From: Photobacterium chitinilyticum
Lineage (GTDB): Bacteria > Pseudomonadota > Gammaproteobacteria > Enterobacterales > Vibrionaceae
NCBI RefSeq assembly: GCF_004104355.1
Contig: NZ_RJLM01000001.1
Coordinates: 786,711 to 850,710, forward strand
DNA: 64,000 nucleotides
Direction of reading: 5' to 3'
Shown here: one piece after another, positions 8,428 to 17,284 of the stretch
How positions within the stretch are numbered: position 1 is the first letter of the stretch
Layout of the letters: each line of letters opens with the position of its first letter
Position numbers and translations under genes: made by a program
The notes under the pieces: model-generated
Databases searched by the model: none
What the model saw: the letters and a program-made list of their open reading frames with translations, nothing else
What the model was told of the DNA's origin: nothing

Positions 8428-9663
8428 ATGAAGAATACGTTTGACCATGCTCTGCCGAATGCAGAAGGCTATTTTGGTGAATATGGCGGTAGTTTCATTC
8501 CTGAAGAACTACAGAAAATAATGCTTCAGATCACAGCCTCTTATGACGAGTGCCGTCAGGATCCGGCTTTCCAGGACGAGCTTGCACGCTTATATAAGCA
8601 TTTTGTCGGGCGTCCGAGTCCGATATTTCATGCAGAAAACTTGTCAGCTAAATATGGCGCCCCTATTTACCTGAAACGTGAAGATCTTAACCATACCGGT
8701 GCCCATAAGATTAACCACTGCTTGGGTGAAGCCTTGGTTGCTAAAAAAATGGGCAAGAAGAAACTCATTGCGGAAACGGGGGCCGGTCAGCATGGTGTGG
8801 CTCTTGCTACCGCCGCAGCCTTGGTAGGGCTGGAATGTGATATCTACATGGGAGAGGTAGATATTGCCAAAGAACATCCTAATGTCGTCCGAATGCGGAT
8901 CCTCGGAGCCAATGTAATTCCGGCCACCCACGGTCGAAAGACATTAAAAGAAGCGGTAGATGCAGCGTTTGAGGCTTATCTTAAAGATCCAATTAATCAG
9001 CTATATGCGATAGGTTCTGTTGTTGGTCCTCACCCGTTTCCAATGATGGTACGGGATTTTCAGTCAATCATCGGTAACGAGGCTCGCGTTCAGTTTCAGG
9101 AAATGACAGGCAACCTGCCTGAGAACTTAGTTGCCTGCGTTGGCGGTGGTTCAAATGCGATGGGGTTATTTACCGCATTTCTAGGTGATACCGATGTTGC
9201 ACTTCATGGCGTCGAGCCTGCCGGTCGCTCGTTAACCGAAGAAGGTGAGCACGCAGCAACGTTAACTTTGGGTGAGCCGGGTGTAATGCATGGCTTTAAG
9301 TCTTATATGCTCAAGGACGAAGAGGGTGAGCCGCAGGAAGTCTACTCGGTTGCCAGTGGTTTGGATTATCCGTCAGTTGGCCCGCAACATAGTTATCTTA
9401 AAGATACGGGTCGGGCGAAATATGGCACCGTGAATGATGATGAAGCCATTGATGCCTTTTTCGAACTCTCTCGCTGTGAAGGGATCATTCCAGCGATTGA
9501 ATCTGCCCATGCCGTGGCTTATGCATTGAAACTGGCCAAACAGGGTGAGAAAGGGGCAATACTGATTAACTTGTCGGGCCGGGGTGATAAAGACATTGAT
9601 TTTGTCGTAGAGAATTACGGCAAGGATTATGGTATTGAGTCTTTATTAAAAACAACTAAATAG
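8428..9663 (+). CDS. trpB: Tryptophan synthase beta chain, stand-alone
   Basis: TrpB joins indole and L-serine to make tryptophan using pyridoxal phosphate. Counting from the ATG at 8428 the product is 411 residues, the TrpB1 length. K94 in HTGAHKIN is the PLP lysine, E116 in AETGAGQHG the catalytic glutamate, and residues 239-243 (GGGSN) bind the PLP phosphate. The sequence ends with the conserved [12 protein letters not shown]. The ATG at 8428 is preferred to the in-frame ATG at 8353, since the extra 25 residues do not belong to the family. There is no trpA or other trp gene on either side, so this is an orphan copy, possibly used for indole salvage or serine chemistry. Confidence 0.93.
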   Translation: MKNTFDHALPNAEGYFGEYGGSFIPEELQKIMLQITASYDECRQDPAFQDELARLYKHFVGRPSPIFHAENLSAKYGAPIYLKREDLNHTGAHKINHCLGEALVAKKMGKKKLIAETGAGQHGVALATAAALVGLECDIYMGEVDIAKEHPNVVRMRILGANVIPATHGRKTLKEAVDAAFEAYLKDPINQLYAIGSVVGPHPFPMMVRDFQSIIGNEARVQFQEMTGNLPENLVACVGGGSNAMGLFTAFLGDTDVALHGVEPAGRSLTEEGEHAATLTLGEPGVMHGFKSYMLKDEEGEPQEVYSVASGLDYPSVGPQHSYLKDTGRAKYGTVNDDEAIDAFFELSRCEGIIPAIESAHAVAYALKLAKQGEKGAILINLSGRGDKDIDFVVENYGKDYGIESLLKTTK

Positions 9664-9717
9664 CGTTAAGATATTGGGTGTCTATAAAGATACCAGTTGC
9701 TTCTTAAATGAGTGAGA

Positions 9718-9743
9718 AAGCCAGACTTATCGTCTGGCTTTTG
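9718..9743 (+). terminator. Rho-independent terminator after trpB
   Basis: Stem AAGCCAGAC / GTCTGGCTT with a five-base loop, followed by a T-rich tract, about 55 bases after the trpB stop. Confidence 0.88.
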
Positions 9744-9820
9744 TTTTGATATTGAAAGAGGTTTACCCTTTTGAATATCGTTGTGGAGTCTTTGTTGTGG
9801 ATCTTGTATATGGTTCTCTG

Positions 9821-11227
9821 TTAGCTGAAGACAACACCTAGGCTAAGCAATACCATTACCATTGCGGTCAGGAAGCCAAGCAGTGGGCCAATAAATTTCA
9901 GCCAGGAAGAGTAGGAGACTCGGCCAATTGCCAGCCCGCCCATTACCACACCAGAAGTTGGAGTAACGAGGTTAGGTAGGCCAGAAGCTGATTGGAATGC
10001 TGTTACTACCAGTTCTCGTCCCACGCCGGCAAAGTCAGCGAGCGGAGCAAGTACCGGCATCGACAGGACTGCCAGACCCGAAGACGATGGAACAACTAAG
10101 CAAAGAACAGCTTCAACCCAATAGATAGCATTGATAAATGCGACTTCATGCAGCCCGCCAAGCAGACCTTCTGCATAGTTGAGGATGGTATGGGTAATAT
10201 TACCGTTATCCATTACGACGACTAAACCGCGGGCGATGGCGATAATCAAGGCCACTCCGAGCAAGTCACGGGCACCGTTAACAAAGCTGTCGGTGATCTC
10301 AACTTCCGAGAGTCGACCAACGAAGCCGACAATAATGCTGGAGCCGATAAACAGTGCCGATAGTTCAGCCATCCACCAGCCTGCAAGGGAGACTCCCCAC
10401 ATCATGACAGCAAAGGTCAGTCCGAAAATAGCCAGTACCGCCTTGCGTTTTCCGGTAAGTTCAGGGGCTTGCTGCTCCTTGCTGTGGAGGAAATGCTTCA
10501 GGTTCTCATCTTTCTGATGAGCGACAATGGACTGCATCGGATCTCGTTTTACTTTCTCGGCATAGCGCATTACATAGATAACACACGCCAACCAGCCCAG
10601 AACCAAGATAATGGCACGAAGCGCGAAGCCCTCCATGAAGTTGATCTCGGCAGCGTTGGAGGCAATAACCGTTGCAAAGGGATTGATTGTTGAGCCCAGG
10701 CAACCAATACCGGCCCCAACCATGATGATGGCTACACCGACTATGCTGTCATAGCCTGCTGCAATCATCACCGGGATCAACAAGGCATAAAATGGGATCG
10801 TTTCTTCAGCCATACCGTAAACTGTACCGCCGAGGGCAAACAGACCCATCAGGATTGGGATCATCCACTTCTCACGGCCAGCAAGGCGCTTCATGGTGCC
10901 CGCTATTCCCGCATCAATCGCACCGGTTTCAGTTACCACGGCCAAGAAGCCACCGATAACCAAGACAAACAAGGCGACATCGACTGCGCGTGCCGCATAG
11001 CTTGCCGGATCGTAGAAGCCCTGGATGGGGGCCATCAGTACATCAACGATCCCCTGCGGGTTGGCATCGACAGTTTGGTATGAGCCCACCAATGGAACCA
11101 TGCGGCCCAGTACTTCGTTGTTTTCCATTTGATATTGTCCTGCCGGGATCACCCAGGTCAGCACTGCCATCAATACGGTAAGCAACATCAAAATGGTGTA
11201 GGCAGAGGGAAATTTTATTCTAGTCAT
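9821..11227 (-). CDS. YfcC/DcuC-like membrane transporter
   Basis: A 468-residue polytopic carrier of the YfcC branch of the C4-dicarboxylate (DcuC-like) superfamily. Members are thought to move basic amino acids or dicarboxylates, with few tested. The N terminus MTRIKFPSAYTILM and the blocks GMAEETIPFYALLIPVMIA, PSSSGLAVLSMPVLAPLAD and LPNLVTPTSGVVMGGLAIG are typical. The start at 11227 has AAAGGAC upstream; a longer in-frame start at 11263 is less likely. It is the last gene of the minus-strand run M14 peptidase, LysR, opine dehydrogenase, transporter. It starts about 90 bases after the dehydrogenase stop, so it may export or import the opine or its precursor amino acid. Confidence 0.85.
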   Translation of the reverse strand: MTRIKFPSAYTILMLLTVLMAVLTWVIPAGQYQMENNEVLGRMVPLVGSYQTVDANPQGIVDVLMAPIQGFYDPASYAARAVDVALFVLVIGGFLAVVTETGAIDAGIAGTMKRLAGREKWMIPILMGLFALGGTVYGMAEETIPFYALLIPVMIAAGYDSIVGVAIIMVGAGIGCLGSTINPFATVIASNAAEINFMEGFALRAIILVLGWLACVIYVMRYAEKVKRDPMQSIVAHQKDENLKHFLHSKEQQAPELTGKRKAVLAIFGLTFAVMMWGVSLAGWWMAELSALFIGSSIIVGFVGRLSEVEITDSFVNGARDLLGVALIIAIARGLVVVMDNGNITHTILNYAEGLLGGLHEVAFINAIYWVEAVLCLVVPSSSGLAVLSMPVLAPLADFAGVGRELVVTAFQSASGLPNLVTPTSGVVMGGLAIGRVSYSSWLKFIGPLLGFLTAMVMVLLSLGVVFS

Positions 11228-11315
11228 ACAGATGTCCTTTTCAGATGGGGCAAAATGCCCCATGTGCGGGTGGTAACCACCTCTAATAGATGCAACGAAA
11301 GCTGTGCAACGTAAT

Positions 11316-12425
11316 CTAAGCCACGAAGTCGATAATTTCTTGTGGTGACAGATTGGCCAGTCCCATCTTTTTCAGTGTTCTGCCACTGGTAAAATAATCG
11401 GTATCGTTATAGGCGTTATCAATATGCAGGCAGGATGTGATCAGCGGGGTTTCAACTCCTGCCAACTGGCCAAGCTCATAGCATGGCACCAGCAGGTAGG
11501 CCGCATCCTCAGTGATGTATCGGTTGCTGGCCGAATTGGGGGCACTGTTTAGCTTTCCGTGTGTTTCCGAGGTACGGTTTACCTCGTAGACGCTCTCGCA
11601 GTCCATGGCATACAGGGCGTTCATCGCCTCTAGCTCCGGGAGCAAACTTACGCCAAATGCCTGTCCTATTGCCTGGCGTTCTTGCTCCATAACTGCAGCG
11701 GCCTTGGCTGTCGAGACTGAACAGCAGTCTTTGTAGTAGTTGAACTGGCCGTCAAAGTTTTCTAGCAATCCCATATTGAGCGTTGTCAGCAGCGGGTGAC
11801 CACCGAAATTGATATTTTCCAGTCCGGCTTCAATGACACTGCCCAGCGGTGTCAGTGGTAGTGGCATAACCGATTGCAATGCTTCGATAGCTTTATTAGT
11901 TTGGCTGGCAGGAAAGGCTGATACCGGCAGGTACTCTTTCATACCAAGAATGGCCAGTTCGGCAGGACCGACAATTCGGGTTGCCCAGGGAATAGAAATA
12001 GCATCGACAAAGGTGAGCTTAAGATCGCCGTAGCCTTGTTCGTTTTTAATTCGGTTTAATACTAGTGAGCCGTAGTTGCCGGGCATCAGCATGATGATCT
12101 GACCGTCACGTAAATACGGCAACATGCTAGTGAATAACGGCTCTTGAGCAAACGAAGGCACTGGTAGGACTAACAGGTCAGAATAGCCGATGGTCTCTTC
12201 AAGATCGCGGCTAATTTTATCGATAGTTTGAAAACCTGAATATGTCAGCGGCACATCGTTAAAGCTTGGTAGTGCTTCGATACCGCCACGCTTTTCGATA
12301 TCCGCCAAAGGCTGGTCAAATCCTGGTGCGCCATACAAACAGACTTCGGCCCCATGAAGCGTGAAGTGATATGCTGCTGTTAGTCCGGCATTTCCTGAGC
12401 CGATAACAGATACACGAGATGTCAT
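11316..12425 (-). CDS. Opine (octopine/nopaline-type) dehydrogenase family protein
   Basis: Opine dehydrogenases reductively condense an amino acid with a 2-oxo acid, or run the reverse, using NAD(P)H. The 369-residue product has an N-terminal Rossmann fold with GSGNAG at residues 9-14. Its all-helical C-terminal domain has GLENINFGGHPLLT; H210 corresponds to the catalytic histidine of this family. It is flanked by a YfcC-type transporter downstream and by a LysR regulator and an M14 peptidase upstream. The substrates cannot be told from sequence; arginine, lysine or histidine opines are possible. The roughly 190-base region before it contains a strong palindrome (12511-12544), a likely regulator site. 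Confidence 0.85.
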   Translation of the reverse strand: MTSRVSVIGSGNAGLTAAYHFTLHGAEVCLYGAPGFDQPLADIEKRGGIEALPSFNDVPLTYSGFQTIDKISRDLEETIGYSDLLVLPVPSFAQEPLFTSMLPYLRDGQIIMLMPGNYGSLVLNRIKNEQGYGDLKLTFVDAISIPWATRIVGPAELAILGMKEYLPVSAFPASQTNKAIEALQSVMPLPLTPLGSVIEAGLENINFGGHPLLTTLNMGLLENFDGQFNYYKDCCSVSTAKAAAVMEQERQAIGQAFGVSLLPELEAMNALYAMDCESVYEVNRTSETHGKLNSAPNSASNRYITEDAAYLLVPCYELGQLAGVETPLITSCLHIDNAYNDTDYFTSGRTLKKMGLANLSPQEIIDFVA

Positions 12426-12510
12426 AGTTCTTCCTTTTTGTAACGTGTTTTCGTGTTTTCAGATTAAGGAAGAACCTGATTTCAGCGCCAATGACGAAGA
12501 TGCAAACTAC

Positions 12511-12544
12511 CATGCAAAAATATCATACTCTCTGTTTTTGCATG
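12511..12544. promoter_or_regulatory. Palindromic operator candidate upstream of the opine dehydrogenase gene
   Basis: Perfect 10-bp arms CATGCAAAAA and TTTTTGCATG are separated by 14 bases; a further half-site ATGCAAAC lies at 12500-12507. It sits about 85-120 bases upstream of the opine dehydrogenase start, just downstream of the LysR gene. That is the distance and symmetry expected of a LysR-type regulatory binding site. Assignment to the neighbouring LysR protein is inference. Confidence 0.6.
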
Positions 12545-12616
12545 GTTTAAATTATTGATAGTTATTGATTAATACCTTCTTGTTACATTATTTCCAGTCT
12601 CTGGCTATCTGTGAGC

Positions 12617-13552
12617 TTACGCATCTGTGTCTTCATCAAGGTCACGCATCGGGCCGATTTTTAGGTAAATATCCAGTTCGTCGGCAAGGAGCAGGAACTG
12701 CTCGATAAATTGTTCAGCATGCCGATGAATAGGCTTGAGTGCCGGGTAGATAATATCGAACTCGAAGGGGAGGCTAAATACCAACGGACGCATTACAACC
12801 TGCGGATGCTCACTTTCCATATGAGCGGTAAAAGGGTCTGTAATGGCTATTCCGATCCCTTCCCGTACCAGAGCTGCTGCAGTGCTGGCCAGCGAAACCT
12901 CAATCTGTTCAACGGTTGATAGGTTGTAGCGGCGTAGCAGGGCGTCAATACGCCGCTGGATGGCATCTTTCTCATGACGGATCAGCATTTGGTCGGCGAT
13001 ATCATAAATATCTATCACCGAGCGTTTGGCTAGCGGGCTGTCAGCGGGGATCAGACAGACACACTCACACTCAATTTTCTGGGCTTTTACCCCGGCTAGG
13101 TATTCATCGACAAAGGCAAAACCAATATCGGTTGTCTGGCTCTGAATGCGACGAATGACTTCTTCGGAACGATAGGTCTTAAACCCCACCTTCATTCTCG
13201 GTGCATTCTTGAGGAACGTAGCCAGAATGCGCGGGAGATAGGCATTTGACAGCAACGGCATTGCCGCAATATTCAGGCTACCGAAGTGGCTGGATCTGAT
13301 AGATTCGGCTGCATGGTCAAGGCCGGTAACCGCGTCAAATACTTTGGCGACTTCCAGATAGAATGCCTGTCCTTCGTCGCTTAGTACTAACCGGTTCCCC
13401 TTACGGATAAATAAGTTAAAACCCAGACGTTGTTCAAGTCCAGACAGTAATCGGCTGACCGCTGGTTGACTAAGGTTCAGTCGTTCAGCCGCTGCTGTGA
13501 CAGTTTGGCATTCGACAATCGCTTTGAATGCATTGAGTTGGGATAGCTTCAT
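12617..13552 (-). CDS. LysR-family transcriptional regulator
   Basis: A 311-residue LysR-type regulator. The N-terminal winged HTH reads MKLSQLNAFKAIVECQTVTA, then AAERLNLSQPAVSRLLSGLE (roughly residues 1-60). An effector-binding periplasmic-protein-like domain follows (about 90-300). Its ATG overlaps the stop of the upstream M14 peptidase gene by four bases (ATGA), so the two are translationally coupled. Unusually for the family it is not divergent from its presumed target: it lies in the same direction and upstream of the opine dehydrogenase gene. It probably controls that gene through the palindrome at 12511-12544. Confidence 0.92.
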   Translation of the reverse strand: MKLSQLNAFKAIVECQTVTAAAERLNLSQPAVSRLLSGLEQRLGFNLFIRKGNRLVLSDEGQAFYLEVAKVFDAVTGLDHAAESIRSSHFGSLNIAAMPLLSNAYLPRILATFLKNAPRMKVGFKTYRSEEVIRRIQSQTTDIGFAFVDEYLAGVKAQKIECECVCLIPADSPLAKRSVIDIYDIADQMLIRHEKDAIQRRIDALLRRYNLSTVEQIEVSLASTAAALVREGIGIAITDPFTAHMESEHPQVVMRPLVFSLPFEFDIIYPALKPIHRHAEQFIEQFLLLADELDIYLKIGPMRDLDEDTDA

Positions 13553-14478
13553 TGGCGTTGCGTTACGCTCAGCATGTAATCAAGCGCACCTTTTACTGCT
13601 GCTACCTGTGCATCATTGCACTCTTGTGCAGTGACTCGTGGGCTATCAGGATAAACCTCAGTCGTGGTACCGAAAGTACAATTTGTTAAACCACTGCACA
13701 GCCCCAGTTTCTTGGTTGGGTAATTAATCACACCTTCTTGGGTGATTGCTTCGCCAATGATTTTCCCTTCCCCATCCGGTGGTGCAATGTGGGTGACTTT
13801 TCTTACCGATTCAATGATGGCTTTCTGGAATTGATCTTGAGGGTTGTCGGTATCGCCTACGAGGTAAAAGCCATCCGGTACCATGCCTTTGTCGTAGTCT
13901 ATGCCGTCACGTGCCGCTAGGGCTGGTCTGAATTCCAATTCGTCGGTATCGGTTGTTTCGTGCAGGTCGATGTGGGCAAGAATATCGCCACCCAGCGATT
14001 CGACTAACTGCATTAACCCAGCAGATTCTTCCGAAGGGCTATTTTGATAGAAAGAGCGGTTCGGATCAACGGCATTGGGGTTCCAGCGGTTGATTGTCTC
14101 GTACCCCCAAGGGCTGACACAGGGAGCAACAACGATATTAAACGTGTCGCTGTAGTTATCAGCCTCGGTTGCGGCAAACTGAATGGCACCATGAACACCG
14201 CTGGTTTCATAGCCATGTACACCGCCTGTGATTAAGACTGTCGGTTTGTTGCTATCCCAGTTGCGGGTTTTAATGGCAAAGAGAGGGTACCTTTCGGTGT
14301 CATAAGAAAGTGCGCCGTACTGGAGCAAGTCAAAATGCTGCCCAAGCGGGGTGAGTTTCGTGACCACTTCTTTTTGATAAGAGCGCTTGATGGTGACTTG
14401 ATCAAGCCATGTCGCTCTTTCCTTATCACTCCACTTTTGTCCAGAGATTCCAATTGGGTAACGGTGTGAACTGCTCAT
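13549..14478 (-). CDS. M14-family zinc metallopeptidase
   Basis: A 309-residue zinc carboxypeptidase-like protein without a signal peptide, hence probably cytoplasmic. The ligands appear as H88 and E91 in GGVHGYETSG and H173 in HIDLHETTD. R141 in VDPNRSF is the substrate-binding Asn-Arg pair, and E274 in TTTEVYP is the general base position. It is the first gene of the opine cluster and overlaps the LysR gene by four bases. Within the M14 clan it could cleave a C-terminal amino acid, a deacylation substrate as AstE does, or the opine-like conjugate itself. The exact substrate is not readable from sequence. Confidence 0.85.
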   Translation of the reverse strand: MSSSHRYPIGISGQKWSDKERATWLDQVTIKRSYQKEVVTKLTPLGQHFDLLQYGALSYDTERYPLFAIKTRNWDSNKPTVLITGGVHGYETSGVHGAIQFAATEADNYSDTFNIVVAPCVSPWGYETINRWNPNAVDPNRSFYQNSPSEESAGLMQLVESLGGDILAHIDLHETTDTDELEFRPALAARDGIDYDKGMVPDGFYLVGDTDNPQDQFQKAIIESVRKVTHIAPPDGEGKIIGEAITQEGVINYPTKKLGLCSGLTNCTFGTTTEVYPDSPRVTAQECNDAQVAAVKGALDYMLSVTQRQ

Positions 14479-14829
14479 TACTTTGCCTTAGATTATCGTT
14501 GTTATCGGGGAATTCATCTTGGGAGAATAAACAGCCTTATACGTATAGGCAATAGTATTTTATAAACGAAAGCCAAAGCCTGTTATAGCCTCTTTATAGA
14601 AGCACATTGAAAGCTGTCGTCCGTTACGTGTAACGGTTACGTCGATTCGCCTAGTGACTATTGAAGGTTCGATATTTACCATTTTAAGACAGGCTCTGAC
14701 CATGAAATGTAATCTTGGCGTATTTACTATTGAGCCAGTAGAGACAGGCTGGGTTTCGTTCAAACGAATTGAACTGATTGAATTTCCCTTCCTATCAAAT
14801 TGCATCTTATGAAGCTAAAGGAGCTTGAT
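14479..14829. other. Divergent promoter region between the M14 gene and the NmrA-like gene
   Basis: About 350 bases between genes transcribed away from each other. An 81-codon minus-strand open frame (14560-14805) has no credible ribosome binding site or family. The stretch contains the palindrome at 14621-14636 and a near-palindrome GCCTTATACGTATAGGC around 14534-14550. Confidence 0.55.
14621..14636. promoter_or_regulatory. Palindromic operator candidate in the divergent promoter region
   Basis: CCGTTAC-GT-GTAACGG: 7-bp perfect arms around two bases, in the middle of the region between the two divergent clusters. It could bind LysR, AraC or another dimeric regulator. The regulator is not known. 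Confidence 0.4.
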
Positions 14830-15750
14830 ATGGGAAAACAACACGTTGCTGTCATTGGTGCTGCAGGCCAAGTTGGGGTGCCTTTGACGCGAGGTTTATT
14901 GTCGCTAGGGCATGATGTCACAATTATTACTCGTAAGAAGCAACAAGATACGACGTTGGCGGACTTTGAACAGCTTGGCGCCAAGATTTCATTCTGCGCC
15001 GATATGCACGATACAGAGCTAATGGCTGATATTCTTCAAGGTGTTGATACCTTGGTTGCCAGTGTGCCGGCTTCAAAATCAATCATTGAACAATCTGAAC
15101 CAATTTGGCTGAACGCTGCAATGAAAGCCGGGGTAAAGCGATTTGTCCCGACAGAGTTTGGTTGTCATACCCAGGCAATTGAAATGGGGGATGGTGAAGT
15201 ATTTGATAATAAGAAACGTTTTCACGATTTGTTAATGAACTCAGGCATAGGCTGGACGCTATTCTACAATGGTGGAATATTTGATTACTTTCTGCCGAAC
15301 TTGCGTTATTTCCGAAAAATCACCACCTTTGGTGATCTTGACCTGCCAATTTATACTCATGATATTGACGATATCGGCTACCTTGCTGCCTTGGCGGTAA
15401 CTGATGATCGTACGCTGAACATGTGCGTTCAAGTTGATTACAATGCCCTTTCCCAACATGAAATGCTGGCTCAGCTTAAGCGTAACTGGCCTGATTATTC
15501 GTTTGAATATGAGCATTTCTCATCTGAGTATATTAGTGCTATGAAAGAGAGTGCCGGCGATGAGGTTACGGCGAAAAAAGGCTCAGAAACAGACAAAGAA
15601 CGCTGGGGGATAAATTACGCTATTTATGTGATTGGTAAACTTGCCGTATTTAACGAGCAAACCTTACGTACCAGCGAGCTATATCCTGATTATGTTTGCA
15701 AACGACCAGAAGAAGTGTTGAGCGACGCCCAATTTGTTTTTGAGGGCTGA
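14830..15750 (+). CDS. NmrA/isoflavone-reductase-like NAD(P)-binding protein
   Basis: The roughly 306-residue product has an N-terminal Rossmann fold, VAVIGAAGQVGVPLTRGLLS, with the GxxGxxG dinucleotide motif. KAGVKRFVPTEFGCHT is the signature of the NmrA/isoflavone reductase/phenylcoumaran reductase group. Members are either reductases of aromatic compounds or redox-sensing regulators such as NmrA. The start at 14830 has AAAGGAG upstream and replaces the longer open frame from 14800. A terminator hairpin separates it from the NhaC-type gene. Its substrate is unknown. Being back to back with the opine cluster suggests, but does not show, shared metabolism. Confidence 0.85.
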   Translation: MGKQHVAVIGAAGQVGVPLTRGLLSLGHDVTIITRKKQQDTTLADFEQLGAKISFCADMHDTELMADILQGVDTLVASVPASKSIIEQSEPIWLNAAMKAGVKRFVPTEFGCHTQAIEMGDGEVFDNKKRFHDLLMNSGIGWTLFYNGGIFDYFLPNLRYFRKITTFGDLDLPIYTHDIDDIGYLAALAVTDDRTLNMCVQVDYNALSQHEMLAQLKRNWPDYSFEYEHFSSEYISAMKESAGDEVTAKKGSETDKERWGINYAIYVIGKLAVFNEQTLRTSELYPDYVCKRPEEVLSDAQFVFEG

Positions 15751-15773
15751 GCCTCTAATTTAAGTTGATGACG

Positions 15774-15810
15774 AAGAGATAACTTCCGGGTTATCTCTTT
15801 GTGTTTTTGT
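15774..15810 (+). terminator. Rho-independent terminator after the NmrA-like gene
   Basis: Stem AAGAGATAAC / GTTATCTCTT with a TTCCGG loop, followed by TTTGTGTTTTTGT. It may only partly terminate, because the antiporter gene starts about 30 bases further on. Confidence 0.8.
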
Positions 15811-15838
15811 CACCGATTTACTCTGAACAGGTCGTGTT

Positions 15839-17215
15839 ATGGACTCCTGGCTAACTTTATTACCTTCATGTTTATCAATATTGCTTGCGATTACTACACG
15901 GCAAGTTTATGTGGCCATTTTTGCCGGAATCATGACGGGCTCAATTTTACTTTCGCAGAGCGTATCAAATGGTATGGCAGATAGTTTCAATGCCATTGCC
16001 GAAACTTTTCAGTCACCAAGTGCGGTGAAAAGTCTGATTTTTATCTTGATGATCGGTGCAATTATCAACGTGATGCAAAAATCTGGCGGGGTAGAGGCGC
16101 TTATCCATTATCTTTCCCAACAACGAAATATTGTGAAATCGAAGGTGAGTGCCCAGCTTGTGACGTTCGGCTTCGGTTTTTTAATGTGTCTAGAAGGTAT
16201 TGGTTCGATGATGCTCGTCGGTGTGATTGGCAGGCCACTCTTCAATAAGTTTGACCTTTCTAACGAAAAACTGGCATTGGTGGCAAATTGTACCGGTGCC
16301 CCTCTGGCCTGGTTGATGCCTTTCAGTGGTGCAGGGGTGTTTCTTACCAGTCTAATTGCATCTGAGGTTGAAAGTGGTACTCTGCCAGATCAGCCAATGA
16401 GTTATGTACTCAGTGCTTTGCCGTATCAATTCTATACGATTGTTATACTTGCTCTAGTTCCGCTACTTGCCTTTAAAAAAAAGGATAGTTTCGACCTGCT
16501 TAAAAATAAACCGGAAAATGAGAGTCGGAATCACTTGCCTGAAACTAACCCGCAAGCTAGTGGCCTTTTCATGTTAGTACCAATTTTGATTCTATTAGTG
16601 TCTATCGGTATCATTACTTACGTCACGGGTGATGGTGATATTTTCTCAGGCGATATTAGCTCAGCGGTGTACTTAAGCGGTTTTATCTCACTGATTGGCT
16701 CGGGTGTTTATTTTCGTCTAAACCAAGTAACTGTAGATAAATATATTCATTGGTGCATACAGGGTATGAAGGATATGTTGCCAGCGGTGATCATTTTGAC
16801 ATTGGCTTTTTCATTAAGTCGAGTGTCAAGCGAGCTTGGCACGGGGAAATATCTGGCCAGTATTTTTTCAAGTGAACTCCCTCTGACGTTTGTTCCTGTT
16901 TCTATATTTGTGCTTTGTATATTGATTTCATTTTCGACGGGTAGTTCGGGCGCGACTGTCAGTATCATGACTCCGATTGTTGTTTCATTGGCTGTTAGTA
17001 TTGGTGTTGCGGTTCCGATTGCGATTGCTGCTATGATATCCGGAGCCGTGTTTGGCGATCAAAGCTCGCCCATATCAGACTCAGTGATCGTCGCGTCATC
17101 GGCAGCAGATTGTTCCCCAGAAAAACATTTTGCTACTCAGCTGCCTTACACTTTGACAGTGGCTTTGTTGTCGTTCGTGTTCTACCTTGTGGTCGGTTTC
17201 TTTGCCAGACGTTAA
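15839..17215 (+). CDS. NhaC-family Na+/H+ antiporter-like transporter
   Basis: A 458-residue membrane protein with about 11-12 helices. GFLMCLEGIGSMMLVGVIGR, NCTGAPLAWLMPFSGAGVF, FSTGSSGATVSIMTPIVV and AVFGDQSSPISDSVIVASSA are the conserved NhaC blocks; the last holds the acidic ion-coupling residues. Some family members exchange sodium for protons, others exchange organic anions such as malate/lactate. The position after the NmrA-like oxidoreductase and before an AraC regulator suggests a substrate-linked transporter rather than housekeeping sodium export. The ATG at 15839 directly follows a GTCGTGTT stretch with a weak ribosome binding site. Confidence 0.88.
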   Translation: MDSWLTLLPSCLSILLAITTRQVYVAIFAGIMTGSILLSQSVSNGMADSFNAIAETFQSPSAVKSLIFILMIGAIINVMQKSGGVEALIHYLSQQRNIVKSKVSAQLVTFGFGFLMCLEGIGSMMLVGVIGRPLFNKFDLSNEKLALVANCTGAPLAWLMPFSGAGVFLTSLIASEVESGTLPDQPMSYVLSALPYQFYTIVILALVPLLAFKKKDSFDLLKNKPENESRNHLPETNPQASGLFMLVPILILLVSIGIITYVTGDGDIFSGDISSAVYLSGFISLIGSGVYFRLNQVTVDKYIHWCIQGMKDMLPAVIILTLAFSLSRVSSELGTGKYLASIFSSELPLTFVPVSIFVLCILISFSTGSSGATVSIMTPIVVSLAVSIGVAVPIAIAAMISGAVFGDQSSPISDSVIVASSAADCSPEKHFATQLPYTLTVALLSFVFYLVVGFFARR

Positions 17216-17284
17216 ATATGTAGTGTATTTAATTAAGCTAAATTAAACTTCTAGCTAACGAAATTATTAGAAGTTTTCGGTTGT

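Noticed and set aside
14560-14805. Minus-strand 81-codon open frame in the divergent region
   Set aside because: No ribosome binding site, no recognisable family, and it lies across the promoters of two real genes.
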